Positions 1-10,813 of a stretch of 64,000 nucleotides of DNA are shown here, one piece after another. Position numbers and translations under genes: made by a program. Each line of letters opens with the position of its first letter. The stretch's first letter is position 1. The notes under the pieces were generated by a model, which did no database searches, was not told the origin of the DNA, and was given only the letters and a program-made list of their open reading frames with translations. The DNA comes from Gentiana macrophylla (Eukaryota > Streptophyta > Magnoliopsida > Gentianales > Gentianaceae): the NCBI GenBank assembly GCA_026214975.1, contig JAOBSW010000470.1, positions 39,325 through 103,324 on the forward strand, read 5' to 3'.

Positions 1-1390
1 TTACGAATAAAGGAGACTTAAAAGTACAGTCGAGCTGGCGACTATAAACTTCAAACTACCACTTAAAGTTTTATACTTTGTTTTTGATTGTTTTTAGTTG
101 TTGAGTCAATAGAGTAGCATGGCAATCGGGAAGATTTTTTTCATCACATATGTCTTTTGTCTTCTGACTTTGGATATATACGTTTTTTCCTTAGTGATTC
201 TCATGTGATACCCTTGTTAAAGTTTTCTGTGTCTTGCTTAGGTCAATAAAGAATAAAGAGGCTTAAACTATTTTTGCTCGGTATCGAGGGTATGATTTTA
301 CGGCCATTAAATATGAACCATTTGTGTTAAATGCGATATGTCTAGTTCACGAATCGAGTATTTGGTATTTATTATTATCATTATCTCTGGAATTGGTTTT
401 GTTTCGTGTGTCATTGGACTATTTTTAGGTATCAAGATTTGGGTCAAGTGTTAAGGACGAATTATGGAGCGGACTGGATGAAGAATCGGGCCTAGCGTAT
501 TCCAGAAGCTTCCAAGTTAAATCGACAGAGAGAAAAAGTATGAAATTGCCCACTCAATTGCGAGCATGCCACCGCCTTTGTGAGCCTTCTAGAAACCGTG
601 TTTACGTGTTTTCTTGGAAGATGGGTAGTTTTTAGGTGTAGCTAAGTCGGTTTTACCACTATAAATAAGAGGCACCAGCCTTAGTTTTCATTGTACCTTG
701 AATATTACATATTCTATGCAATAAAAAGTTAGTTCTTTTGCTTTTATATTTTCTATGAGTTTTAGTCACGGATCCGACGGATTTGCCTACGAGAGATCTA
801 CGAATGATCTGCGCTCGGTATCGAGCGTATGATTTTCTGGCTTTCTAGATGTAGATATGTCGTTCTTTTATTTTGTGATTAGTATTGTTTGATTGTTTAT
901 ATTAGTTCTGCTATATATAGTTAAACCTCAATAAATGAATACCTTTGGGACCAGAAAAAAAATATTCATTTAGTGAGGTTATTCAATTATCAACATTATT
1001 TAAGCCCCCTTGCCTAAGTCAGGACCGGAGAAAATTATTCATTTGGTGAAGTTATTCATTTATCGAATATTTATTTATCAAGGTTTAATTGTAGTAGTTA
1101 GTTTATTTTACCCCATTTATGAGTAGATCTGAATCTTTGGTGAAGAAATCATGAAATATTCGTTTCGTTCTCCTGATCTTTGACGGTTTTTACGATAGAT
1201 CTGGCTACCTAGTAAATCCTAGTTCATGATAATCGACGCCAGCAACGTCTGATCGACAGATTTAATCTACATATTTGTAGTGTGATAAACTATTTGCATG
1301 TCATTGTAAATTAACATGAAGGACTAGGTAATGAAGTGTTAGTTCGGACGTAGTGTGGATCGATCTCTAGGAACGTGATCAGACTACCGA
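1..1390 (+). mobile_element. Athila-like Ty3/gypsy remnant: 3' UTR joined to partial 3' LTR
   Basis: Positions 1-290 resemble the stretch just downstream of pol in the minus-strand Athila-like element near 58690-58860, sharing blocks such as GATTCTCATGTGAT and CTTGCTTAGG. Positions about 300-1390 resemble that element's LTR (reverse complement of 56560-57500), including a block reading ATATGAACCATTTG. The fragment has a TATA-like TATAAATA at 660 and an AATAAAA signal at 720. Most of the 3' UTR and the first part of the LTR are missing between these blocks, so the copy carries an internal deletion. The coding part lies left of the window. Homology is seen directly; the lineage name is inferred from the integrase of the other copy. 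Confidence 0.7.
921..1088. mobile_element. Small TTAA-flanked inverted-repeat element (MITE-like)
   Basis: A 168-bp insertion interrupts the Athila-like LTR. It is flanked by TTAA on both sides (921-924 and 1085-1088). Inside these the ends are inverted: ACCTCAATAAATGAATA on the left matches the reverse complement of the right end with few mismatches. The related LTR at 56126-57574 lacks the insert and has one TTAA at the equivalent place (near 56902), so the empty site is visible. A TTAA target fits piggyBac-type transposition, but the superfamily is uncertain. It has no coding capacity. Confidence 0.6.
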
Positions 1391-1559
1391 TGTTCTCACA
1401 AAATCATTACCGCGGCCTTCCTTCTCCTCTTGGCCTGACAAGATGTGCCTCCGTTCCTGGCCCACATTTTGTACTTGATATAGCACATCTTGTAATCACA
1501 TATAATGTATTTATTACGTAGATTCTAAGTTGACTCTATAAGTTGTATATACCATAACA
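1391..1559. other. Unassigned sequence between LTR remnant and solo LTR
   Basis: Homology to the other Athila-like LTR fades at about 1390. The stretch up to the solo LTR shows no reading frame, RNA fold or repeat that I can support. It may be the diverged end of the LTR or flanking DNA. Confidence 0.4.
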
Positions 1560-1564
1560 TCTTT

Positions 1565-3953
1565 TGTAGCATCCCGACTTTTGAAAAAGGGCAAAAACGT
1601 CTTTCAACAAAAAAATCGGATTTATATTTAAATAAAAATATTTCAGTTTTGTTTTAAAAAAAATTAATTATATAAAAATAAATAATTAATGGGCGGTTTT
1701 TATGGGAAATAAAACTCCCCATTAATTATGGGAGTTATTAGAAATAAGTTTTGGTTTTCCAAGTTCGAACTCTTTTGCTCTGAAGAAAGGGAAAAGAAAA
1801 CTGAAAAGCCAAATAGAAACTTCAAAGGATCTCCTCGATCGTGGTGAAGAGACCGTGGTGAAGAGACCGTTTTCAGTTTCGAGTAGATAATAGGAATCGT
1901 GGTGAAGAGACCGTCGTTTCGATATCAAGTTTTCAGAGTTTTATAGAGGTTCATTTTTAGCCCTAGTTCGTAATTCTTGTTATTTAGAAGCTTTTGATAA
2001 CAATTAGTTTTTGGTTTAATTATTGATCAATTCGGTTTTGTAGAAAGTTCAAGAGTTGGGGCTGTTTGGTGTTGTTGTTGCTTGATTTTGCTTTGGATTT
2101 GAGGTAAAAGGGTCTTCTATTGTATTGTTATGCTTTATAATGTTTGGTGTTAGTTTTATAGTCAATTGGAGTTGTTTTGCTGGTGTTTTTATGATGCTTT
2201 TGCAGTTAAAGTGTTAGAATTGGTATGGAAATCGTAAAGTGTTGAAAAATGCATCTTTTCGGTATTTTTGACCATTTTTGCGCGCGCCTGATGGCTTTGG
2301 CGCATACCAAAAGGTGGCCAGAACGGACATGATTGATTCAAAGAGATTTTACCGCGCGCCAAATGGCTTTAGCTTGCACTAAAACATAAATAGAGAACTT
2401 TTAAGGCTCTGCTTGAGTTTCACGCACTCCAATGGTGCGTAGCGCGCGCTAAAAGGTGTTGTTTTGCCATTTTAAGTGTTTTAAGCCATGTTTTGTGTTC
2501 TGAATGATACTTCTTGATACAATAACACTAAATAATTTTGAACAAGCCATGATTAAGCTTCTAATGAATTAGTTCCAGCACCGAATGGATTCTTCCTAAG
2601 AGTTGAAGTTCGTGACCGTCGGAAGAGCATGATTGGCTTGTGCTTTGATGGATTAGTATCCATCATTGTCTGTGTAATGTGCTAGGTCTTGTCCGTGTCT
2701 AGTGGTCTAGGTGAGAGAGTAGAAGATGTAAGTGAGCTCTTCTTTGAAAACACTTTGGTTACTAGTTAACAATATATAACAAACGTACTGGAGTAGTTAA
2801 AAGACTAAACATCTTGTTATTCTTGGTAAGTCACAAGACTATATTGCGATGTGTGGGCGGTCAGTAAAAGTGAATAATTCCGTAGGTTTACAAGACCCTA
2901 AGTACGGAGGGACTTCGCCGAACGTGTACACTATTGGGGCTAGGCCGTGGCTATTGGTGTGATCCACCAATAGGTTGCACCCAGATACTTCGTGGTGAGT
3001 GGCACCATTCATAGTGCCCTTGAATACTGATGTAACAAAGATAAGTTAAGCTAGAAACAAGTAGGATTCCACGACATGTTGATGAGCATGAAGTGAATTC
3101 TAGAGATTGAGTCGTGTTCATGAAAGATGACTTTAATTAATAATAATAAAATGCTTACCTTTCGTTATAAAACTGAATTATTCAATAGCTTCTAACTCTT
3201 TATTAAGTACTTTTGTACTTACCCCTTTGCATGCTTGTTTGTGCTTTGGGGTGAGAAGACGAACATGTTGAGCCGGATTATAATGACTTCGAGGATGATG
3301 TTTATTATGCTTGCCATGGAGTTGTCTTGTTTTCTTTAATATGTTGTACTTTCACTTCAAAATTTATTGTACTGTTTTAATAGATACGTTGTTAGATTAG
3401 TTGTTTCTTTTTTGTAAGATGTTCGTACAATGTAAGATACTCGTCTCCCTTATGGAGATTTTTTTTCAATATACCACCCATTCTGTGTGCTATTTGTCAA
3501 TATACCACTTTAAACCAATTTTGGTTCACAATTTTCATTCGTATCCGGGGATTTTTTTCATGAATGTGCACGATCTTAAGGTACACAAATCCCCTATTGG
3601 GGTTCCCCTTCCCAATTAGGGTTTAGAAGGCTGCCGGAAACAATGGAAACGCGAAAAACGGAATGGTATTTTGACAAATAGAGTAGTAGTCCAACAATTA
3701 CCATTTAACAAAAGTGGTATTTCGACAAGGGTCCCCGTTTTATGTTACTTTTTTCTACCTTTAGTATGGTTTGTAATCTCTTCTAGTAGTTTTTATGGTT
3801 TTACCCGAATCTTTTTAACTTCTGTTTGCTTTATTTTGACACGACGACGTAGGGGCTTGCGCATAATATCGGATTTAATTACTTAATGTTATACACGCCG
3901 AATGTTTTTTCCTGGATAAGAACTCGCGCGGTATCCGAAAACGGGACGTTACA
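1565..3953 (+). mobile_element. Solo LTR, large Ty3/gypsy-type family (called F here)
   Basis: The unit starts TGTAGCATCCCGAC and ends CGGGACGTTACA, so its termini are inverted (TGTARCRTCCCG). It is flanked by a perfect 5-bp duplication TCTTT (1560-1564 and 3954-3958). No primer binding site follows the right end and no purine tract precedes the left end, so this is a lone LTR left by LTR-LTR recombination. Start and end motifs match the LTRs at 11410-13870 and 14616-16876 and the solo LTR at 4946-7493. Inside are short direct repeats built on GTGGTGAAGAGACCGT (about 1840-1915). No protein is encoded. Confidence 0.85.
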
Positions 3954-3958
3954 TCTTT

Positions 3959-4865
3959 GGACATAATACAATCAATCATCTCTCAATCTCTTTAGACTCG
4001 GTATGAAGAGATGGAAGAAGAAAGAAAGAAAGGGAAAAAAAAAAAAAAAATCTAATTCAGAATGCCCGAAAACCATCATTAACGATAATGACTCTCGTTG
4101 TGGTTGTTATTAACAATACAGATAATTAAATTAAATATCGGCCTGATGTGTGACGACAAATGGAAAGTTATTCCTGCATAATAAGGAACTTATCCCCTGC
4201 ATATTTTAACGATTATGATGCGTATTCTTTAGGACTTACTGCTGCCTTTATTACACGCACTTAACATTTAAAATGGATTAGACGAATCTTTAAATAAGAA
4301 ATGTTATCACCTTAGTTATATTAAATATGCCTATCTCAATCTAAGTATAGTCAGCAAAATATTCAATGTCTATTTTCCTAATTGTGCAGTGACATACTAC
4401 CACCGTCCAAAAAGTCGGGGAAGTATACTTCCCGCACTCAAAAAAATATTATTAGTACTTTAAAAGTTAAAACGCATAAAAGACAAGGTTAACTTCATAC
4501 ACACACATTGACACTAAAGGAAACTAATAGACTAATATAATAATTTGACTTTGTCAAAAAAAATAAATAAATAATTTGACCAATCCAAGTAACCGGTAAA
4601 GTAAAAGAAAACAATTACTACTATCAATTGACTTCGATGAAAATCGTTTAACTCAAAATCAGGTTGTAATACAGGCAATTGGAGCTCAAGAGTATGACCC
4701 AACTAATGCTTTATGGATATTTCTTGGAAAACCTGCTTGCCAAACACACAGAACGTTAGATGGGCCCGGAGTTGTTCTCCTCAGTTGCCACTACTCCGAC
4801 GTTCAATTCAGTGTTACAATTTGACAAGAGTTTTGAGCATGGTGTGAACGTAGAATATTGAGGAT
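3959..4865. other. Unassigned intergenic stretch
   Basis: This AT-rich stretch includes an A-run near 4035-4050 and a CCACCGTCCAAAAAGT motif near 4400 that recalls one end of a Stowaway-type MITE, but I found no partner end. Around 4680-4830 one frame is open for several dozen codons without resembling a family I know. No supported gene. Confidence 0.4.
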
Positions 4866-5602
4866 GAAGATGTAACGCCTCCAGACCCGGGCTTGGTAGT
4901 GCTAAATTAGTCATAAATGTTCCGATCAACTACTTTTTTCACTCTTGTAATGTTCCGTAACTTAGTATAAGGGTATATCCGTCTTTTCAATAAATGTCAT
5001 TATGTGTTATTATTTATCAAATATTAATCAATGGATTTCATCTTAATTAAGCTAACTTTGAATATCAAACTTTCTTTTACATACATTCTTTCAACAACCG
5101 AATTGTTAAAATGAAAATATAGGAAAACAATTTTCTAATTTTTATTTGATTTTTTTTTATCTCCCTTTAATTCCTTAATTATCTCCTAATAAATCTGAAA
5201 CAATTATATTCCTATTAACCTCCCCACTATTCAGATTTATAACCTAACTCCTCAATCTATGTGAATCGCACGAATTTCTCCCCTCTATCCTCATCGTTCT
5301 TGCATTGTCGCATAAGGAAGAAAAGCTACCAAAATCCGTAAGAGATTCTCGGTTGATCGTTTCTTTATGGAGAAATCATCACAACGACCAGAGCGAAGGG
5401 TAGATCCTTTTAAAAATCGTTTGACAGAAAACGATTCAGGTAATCTCGCGTTTCATCCGTTTCTCTATTCGAACCATATGACAAAAGTTAGAGTTTCATA
5501 GGTTATTCGTTAATTTTTAATCATGTTTAAAAGGAATCCATGTGCCGTCTATTATGTAGAGCGAATCTGTAGTGTGTGTGTATATATATATATAAAAAAT
5601 AA

Positions 5603-5637
<35 letters not shown>
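5603..5637. repeat. (TAA)n microsatellite
   Basis: About eleven TAA units lie within the solo LTR, just after a (TA)n run. Both strands show artificial open frames of poly-Leu or poly-Ile here that should not be called genes. Confidence 0.9.
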
Positions 5638-5837
5638 GAAAAGATTGTGCACTGTGTGGGGGTGTTGTGTGCATGGCACTATAGGGAGAATGGAAGTATG
5701 ATGCATTATTTTGTGGCTGGGAAGGGGATAACAATTCATACACTTGTATATATATTAGTATATCATGGGGAAGGTGATACTGGAGTTTGAGGGGGACGAG
5801 AAGAGAAGCTTTGGACGCCGGAAAAACAAGAGAGGAG

Positions 5838-5884
<47 letters not shown>
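5838..5884. repeat. (ATA)n microsatellite
   Basis: About fifteen trinucleotide units. In one frame they read as poly-Asn inside a 65-codon open frame, which I treat as an artefact of the repeat. Confidence 0.9.
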
Positions 5885-6291
5885 TTTGAGATTAAGCGAT
5901 GGGTAAGTGTTAGGTATGATGTTGGATATATTTTGAGGTCCTTAAACTCAGATTTAGGTTAAACGTCGTGTCTTCAACTATTAGTGTGTTATCCTAAAAT
6001 TGTAGTATTAATCCTAGTTGTGTTTCTTGATGAAGTTCTTGATCAAAACAATATTATTATCATAGGATCCTGTAGCTTGGGCTAGTTGCTGGAAGTTCTG
6101 CATATTCGAGTTGAAGAAAATAAGGTAAGGGAGTGTTCATAATCAGGTTGTGTTGTGTGTAATTGATGGTTGCAATTTTGTACATAATTGTTTTGTAGGA
6201 TTTGTGATAGTGTTGGTACCAAAAAGGTACCAGCATGTGTTTGGAATCGAACAGGTACATAACATGCCGAGAACAAGCTTGGTAATCGACT

Positions 6292-6346
6292 CAGGCATGC
6301 GCCAGGGTGAAGCAGGCATGCGCCAGGGTGAAGCAGGCGTGCGCCC
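6292..6346. repeat. 21-bp tandem repeat in solo LTR
   Basis: Two full copies and one partial copy of a unit containing GGCATGCGCCAGGGTGAAG. Comparable GCGC-rich short repeats occur at the same relative place in the other F-family LTRs (near 2280-2460 and 12690-12830), so a variable repeat seems to be a family trait. Confidence 0.75.
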
Positions 6347-7604
6347 GACCCCTCTGCTTGTCTTTTTGTGTTCTATTTTAAATTTAACCCTGATGCTATG
6401 TGATTGCTTATCTTTTTGGGGATAATATCTGGTAATTGGCAATGTCTAACTACGTTTTCTGGTAGCCTTGGCTCAGCACCACAACTGAGACCCTCTGCGG
6501 GGAGAAGATGGGAGCACCGGAAGACGTTGTTTAGGCCTTGTAGGACAATGACTTAGTAGTCATTGATCCTTTTACTATGTGTTAGATAGCATAATTAGAT
6601 GTCTAGGACTAGAAGTTTTTAAGAAGTCTTTTATGTGAATGAACCAAGTGGTTAGAACTAAATTTGTAAATACATATGTGGTTGTCTAAAAGCTAAAACG
6701 TCACTATCATTGGTAAGGCACGTTTTAAAATCGATGCATGAGACATTTACAGCCCCCTTGAAGCTATGTGTCAATGGCCAACGTGTAACTCCTACATGGA
6801 ACAAGAGTCCATGACCCTAAAGAGGTGCTTAATATGTCTCGGTGCATTCTCACCATGCACAGTGTCCTTTGGTATTGATGTAACAAATGTATGTGTGTGA
6901 GGATGTACTCTGTGATCTAGTAAAGAGAGAGTGTGATCGCAATTATAACCTATGTGCTAGTGTTTGTAGACTTTATTATGATATATGTTATATATGCATG
7001 TATGCTATTTTATTGCACCGTTTCGTCTACCCCTTACTAAGTACGTATGTACTTACCCCTTATTCTTTATTGTCCCCACCCCGAGAAGGTGGTGTATTTT
7101 CAGGTTGTTTTCGAGGCCACTGAGGTGTGACCCGGAGATGATGCAGATGAAGTCTAATGTTCTTTTTTTTCATTCTAATTTTGGTATAGATTCTCTTATC
7201 CTTTGTAACGATAGAAATCAATGAGTTGAGCTTCTGGTTATCAAGATGTAATGGATTAATTGTAATTTAATGGTTATAGTTAGTCTTTTGATGATGTAAT
7301 AGATGCAGTCTGTGTTGCTTTCGATCATTTATTAGTTGTTTTACTTACCCGAGTCAGTCGTTTTGTCTTCCGTTTATTCTCTGATGTTTTCTTACGTGAG
7401 GCTTACATATATAATTAGATTAAATTTTAATTATATGCATGCCGGACGTTCTTTTCCGGATAAGGTCTCGGTATCCGGGACATGGGCGTCACAACCGCTT
7501 TCATTGCTTGGTCTAAAAGGGCTAACCCAAGTTGACAAGACCTTTATATCTTACACTTATATGGAGTTGATCATTTTACTACTTTACCGATGTTGGACTT
7601 TACA

Positions 7605-7785
7605 TTCTTCCCCCTTAAAAGCGACTGGCGTCCACGCTAGGATGGCCAAGACTTGTCCCAGTGGACTTGTCCCGGTGGACTTGTCCCAGTTTCGTCCCTA
7701 CCAGAGGTAACTAGAGGCCATCCTTACACCGTCTCTAACGGCACAGCGCATAGTTCCGTCTGATAGTCGGTACTAAATACCATTC
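7605..7785 (-). other. TRIM interior with PBS remnant and polypurine tract
   Basis: On the minus strand the interior runs from a degraded primer site (GGTAT and ATCAG separated by extra bases, next to the 5' LTR at 7786) to the purine tract AAGGGGGAAGAA that abuts the 3' LTR at 7604. It shares CAGACGGAACTA and CCTCTGGTAGGGACGA with the interior at 8711-8807, so both come from one family. A short direct repeat built on GGACTTGTCCC lies at about 7650-7690. It encodes nothing. Confidence 0.65.
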
Positions 7786-7968
7786 TGAAACGCCCCAGAC
7801 CCCGGGCCTGGTAGCACTAAATGAGTCATAAATGGTTTGGTCAACTGCTTAGACCGTCGTCCTCTCTTGGTCTAAAAAGGCTAACCCGAGTTTTCAGGAC
7901 TTTTATGTCTCACACTTATATGGGGGTACGAATTCTAGTACTTTACCAATATAATATTTTATAAAAGA

Positions 7969-8710
7969 TCCCTTTATTTAGAGATCCACAGTGGGATTTA
8001 ATGTGTTTTTCATGTGGCCATCATCATGGCGAAGATCATGGGGCAGTACATAGCTCGTGCCATAATGTGGAAACCATCACAGAGCCATTATTGAAATAAT
8101 TACAATCGTGGTATAATGCCTGTCAAACATCCGGAGAGCCCATTGAATGGAGATTTATTGTTGGCTGAGGTCGTAGATGACTTGCATTGGTGTAAGTATA
8201 CATGACTGAGGTGAACTTGCACAATGTCGGCTATGAAAGACAGAGGACGACATGCGCCCTGTCAGACAGAGGATGACCTGTGCCATGTCAGTTGATTACA
8301 TAGGTGGGCAATTTGTGCTATACGGAAGATGATCGTTTTGATTGTGGGCCATTATTGAACCGAGTTCATGCCGGCCCATTTACTAGAATGCCCTTTAGAT
8401 TATGTCCAAGGTCCAATAAGTGTCACTTGTATGAAATAGGATCATACCCATGTCAAATTCCCCTAGGCTTGAACGGGATGTTTATCGTAGATTAGGTCTT
8501 TTCCTATAATATAACCTGGAAGGCTGAAGTCCAGCTGCCCTTTACGTGAATGACGTATGACATCATGTACATAGAAATTCAATTCATTTCCTATTTGTTC
8601 GAGTCGTTGTTTCGTAAAGGCTTACGTATGATATTAGATGTATTTAATGTTATACGTGCCGAACGTTCTTTTCCGGATAAGAATTCGGTATCCGGGAACG
8701 TGGCGATATA
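7969..8710 (+). repeat. Truncated F-type LTR end preceded by unassigned sequence
   Basis: The last part, about 8590-8710, carries the F-family LTR terminus (CCGAACGTTCTTTTCCGG, then CGGTATCCGGGA) and ends GGCGATATA where TACA is expected. A primer binding site follows at once. The first 600 bases match nothing else in the window that I can see and include a short duplicated phrase around GACAGAGGA (8239-8290). No coding region is supported. Confidence 0.55.
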
Positions 8711-8980
8711 GTTGGTATCAGACGGAACTAAGTGTCAGACACCTCTAGAGTCCTCTGGTAGGGACGAGTCTGAGACGAATCCTGACGTCTGCTTATAGGG
8801 GGAAGAATGTGATATATTACATTGGATGTGGAGAAGCGCATGACCTCCTTATAAGTGTGATACATAAATGTCTTGTCAAGTCGGGTTAGCCCTTTTAGAC
8901 CAAGTGAGGACGACGGGTTTAAGCAGTTGACCATATACTTTATAGCTCACCTAGCGTTGCCCGGAGTCTAGGGCCTTACA
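8711..8980 (+). mobile_element. TRIM-like 3' half: PBS, interior, PPT and 3' LTR
   Basis: Reading left to right there is a primer binding site TTGGTATCAGA at 8712, a 97-bp interior, a purine tract AGGGGGAAGAA (8797-8807) and a 173-bp LTR (8808-8980) starting TGTGATATATTACATTGG and ending GGGCCTTACA. The LTR is the reverse-oriented relative of the TRIM LTR at 7786-7963. No matching 5' LTR is present; its place is taken by an F-type LTR end. I read this as a chimera or a recombination product. Confidence 0.6.
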
Positions 8981-9198
8981 TCACAAAGGACAAGCAATAA
9001 GTGTCGGATTGAAAATAACAAACAAACAAACAAAAAAAGTCTACATTACATTCACCTTTAAACTATATAACATACTGATGATCACTGAAAACTTGTTGAT
9101 ATTCACCTCATAAATGAAAACCGTCTTCAATAAAGATTATCGGTGAATTTTTACTACTTTAATATAACGAGCATACATGTTTTTACACGCTTGTGAGA
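8981..9198. other. Unassigned short spacer
   Basis: A short AT-rich spacer with (CAAA)n near 9020-9040. I see no gene or element in it. Confidence 0.5.
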
Positions 9199-9208
9199 CC
9201 CGATAAAT

Positions 9209-10047
9209 GAGTAAATTGCAGATTTAGTCCCTATCTTTCCTAAAAAAAGAGGGACTTAGCCCTCATCTTTGATTTTGGTTTGACCGGTCCATTATCTTTT
9301 AAATCTTTTGCAACTTTGGTCCATTTAACAGCCAGTCAACAAAACAATTGACGGAAAACCTGTGTGTATCTTTCACGCACGGTTAGCATTTTAAAATATT
9401 ATTTCAATTTCCAAAAAAGAAGTTATAAAAAAATAAATAAATTATCCCATTAATGTTATTACCGTATAGCATGTAAAACAAAACATTTTTTCACCATTCT
9501 TCCTCCCGTCGTTTTTCGTTCATCTTTCTCAGCCTTAATGTAGCTCGAATTTTGGGGTTTAACCCCAATTTCATCTTCTTTGAATCATTCCTCTAATCTA
9601 TATTGCAAATTACCATATCGTTTTCCAAGATGAATGATTAGAGGAATGATTTAAAGAAGATGAAATTGGGGATAAACCCCTAAATTCGAGCTACATTATG
9701 GCTGAGAACAATGAAAGGCTGAGAAAGATGAACGAAAAATGCGGAAGGCAGATTGGTGAAAAAATATTTTGTTTTACACCTTATATGGTAATAACATTAA
9801 TGGGAAAATTTATTTATTTATTTTGTAATTTTTTTGGTAAATTGATTAAAATAATAATATTTTTAAATGCTAAGAGTGTGTGAAGGATACGCACAGATTT
9901 TCCGTCAATTTTTTTGTTGACTGGTTGATAAATGGACCAAAGTTGTAAAAGATTTAAAAGATAAGGGACCGGTCAAACCAAAATCAAAGATGAGGGCTAA
10001 GTCTCTCCTTTTTAGGAAAGATAGGGGACTAAAGTTGTTATTTACTC
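9209..10047. mobile_element. Palindromic Mutator-like MITE (foldback), 839 bp
   Basis: The whole unit is one long inverted repeat with arms of roughly 400 bp meeting near 9628. The ends start GAGTAAATTGCAGATTTAG and pair with the right end (…TTTACTC). Blocks such as GACCGGTCCA, TTAACCCCAATTTCATC and CCCATTAATG recur inverted. It is flanked by a perfect 10-bp duplication CCCGATAAAT (9199-9208 and 10048-10057). Long inverted termini and a 9-10 bp duplication fit Mutator-like elements. The 61-codon open frame at 9698-9883 lies in one arm and is probably not a gene. Confidence 0.85.
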
Positions 10048-10605
10048 CCCGATAAATTAATCCTTAGTGTAATATTGAGTTTGTTTTTGATAAATTAAGC
10101 AAGAATCAATAAACTTCAAATTCAATTGGAATTTGATAAATAGCATAAGATTCAATAAACTTCATATTCAACCGGAAAACGATGAAATCAGTTTGATCAC
10201 AATTGTAATCTATTTCCAAAACAAAAGATTCGCATTGATGAAGAAAAGACATGGTAGTTATGTTTCATGAGTTAGTTAGAAACAAGTGTATTTTAGTGGT
10301 AGCGACTTTGAATTTGTCTTTTGTGTCTTAAAAGGTGAAGTGTGATGTTTTAAGGAAAAGTGAAGAGTGAATTAATCACTAAATACAACTTAAAATGTCT
10401 TCTTTTCCATATTTTTATGAAGATAATTAATCTTATTTAACCTTAACATAAAACAAAATTGAAGAAGACAGACCCCTGAGGACTTTCATCAATGAGGTTA
10501 TTTTTTTCTAGTTTTTTGTTAGACTTGTATTCGTTTGATGTTGGTGTAAATAGAATAGGGTTCTGTTTTTGTTCGAGTATGGGGTGATTATTCCACACCA
10601 AACCG

Positions 10606-10643
<38 letters not shown>
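10606..10643. repeat. A(38) homopolymer
   Basis: A continuous run of 38 A follows ACACCAAACCG. It may be the tail of a SINE or processed retrocopy on the plus strand; no flanking duplication was found. The minus-strand poly-Phe frame across it is an artefact. Confidence 0.8.
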
Positions 10644-10644
<1 letters not shown>

Positions 10645-10679
10645 GTTATAAACAAATAGCAGCAATCTTCTTGCCACAT

Positions 10680-10813
10680 CCGTTTTTACACGGTGGCCAC
10701 AAGATATGATGATCTTCGCGTTGATGCATCGCAGGATCTAGATAATCCATCTAGATCTCAAGACGGATCAACGTGAAGATCATCCGTTATGTGGCACACC
10801 GTTACAGAAACGG
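10680..10813. repeat. 134-bp foldback (inverted repeat)
   Basis: Left arm (10680-10745) and right arm (10752-10813) are imperfect inverted copies sharing GATCTTC, CGTTGAT and ATCTAGAT, with a very short loop. CCGTTT at the left edge pairs with AAACGG at the right. It could be a decayed MITE or the ends of a larger element. Confidence 0.7.

Larger units (their letters stand above)
4946..7493 (+). mobile_element. Solo LTR of the F family inserted in the TRIM 3' LTR
   Basis: The unit starts TGTAATGTTCCG and ends CATGGGCGTCACA, matching F-family LTR ends. It also shares the conserved last 60 bases (GGATAAG, then CGGTATCCGGGA). It interrupts a TRIM LTR whose halves lie at 4871-4945 and 7494-7604. 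Flanking 5-mers ACTCT and ACCGC agree only partly, so the target duplication is decayed or the boundary is a few bases off. No primer site follows. It contains two AAT microsatellites and a 21-bp tandem repeat. Confidence 0.7.
4871..7963 (-). mobile_element. TRIM-like miniature LTR retrotransposon, split by a solo LTR
   Basis: On the minus strand the order is 5' LTR (7786-7963, about 178 bp), a 181-bp non-coding interior (7605-7785) and 3' LTR (7494-7604 plus 4871-4945, about 186 bp once the inserted LTR is removed). The two LTRs align along their length, sharing for example GGCTAACCC and the CCCGGGC block near their ends. The interior has a purine tract AAGGGGGAAGAA next to the 3' LTR and a disturbed tRNA-Met-like site next to the 5' LTR. 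Outer flanks GAAGA (4866-4870) and AAAGA (7964-7968) look like a duplication with one change. Sizes fit terminal-repeat retrotransposons in miniature. Confidence 0.7.

Noticed and set aside
4640..4865. Possible degraded host exon
   Set aside because: One frame stays open for about 60 codons but shows no motif, splice pattern or neighbour to support a gene.
5765..5962. 65-codon open frame with poly-Asn
   Set aside because: It is made by the (ATA)n microsatellite inside a solo LTR and has no family resemblance.
6150..6425. 91-codon plus-strand frame and its 99-codon minus-strand partner
   Set aside because: Both cross a 21-bp tandem repeat inside a solo LTR and resemble no family.
9698..9883. 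Small Lys/Glu-rich frame in the palindromic MITE
   Set aside because: It lies in one arm of an inverted repeat and has no recognised domain; the other arm shows matching text in reverse.
10443..10679. Minus-strand frame with a long poly-Phe tract
   Set aside because: It is the complement of a 38-base A-run.
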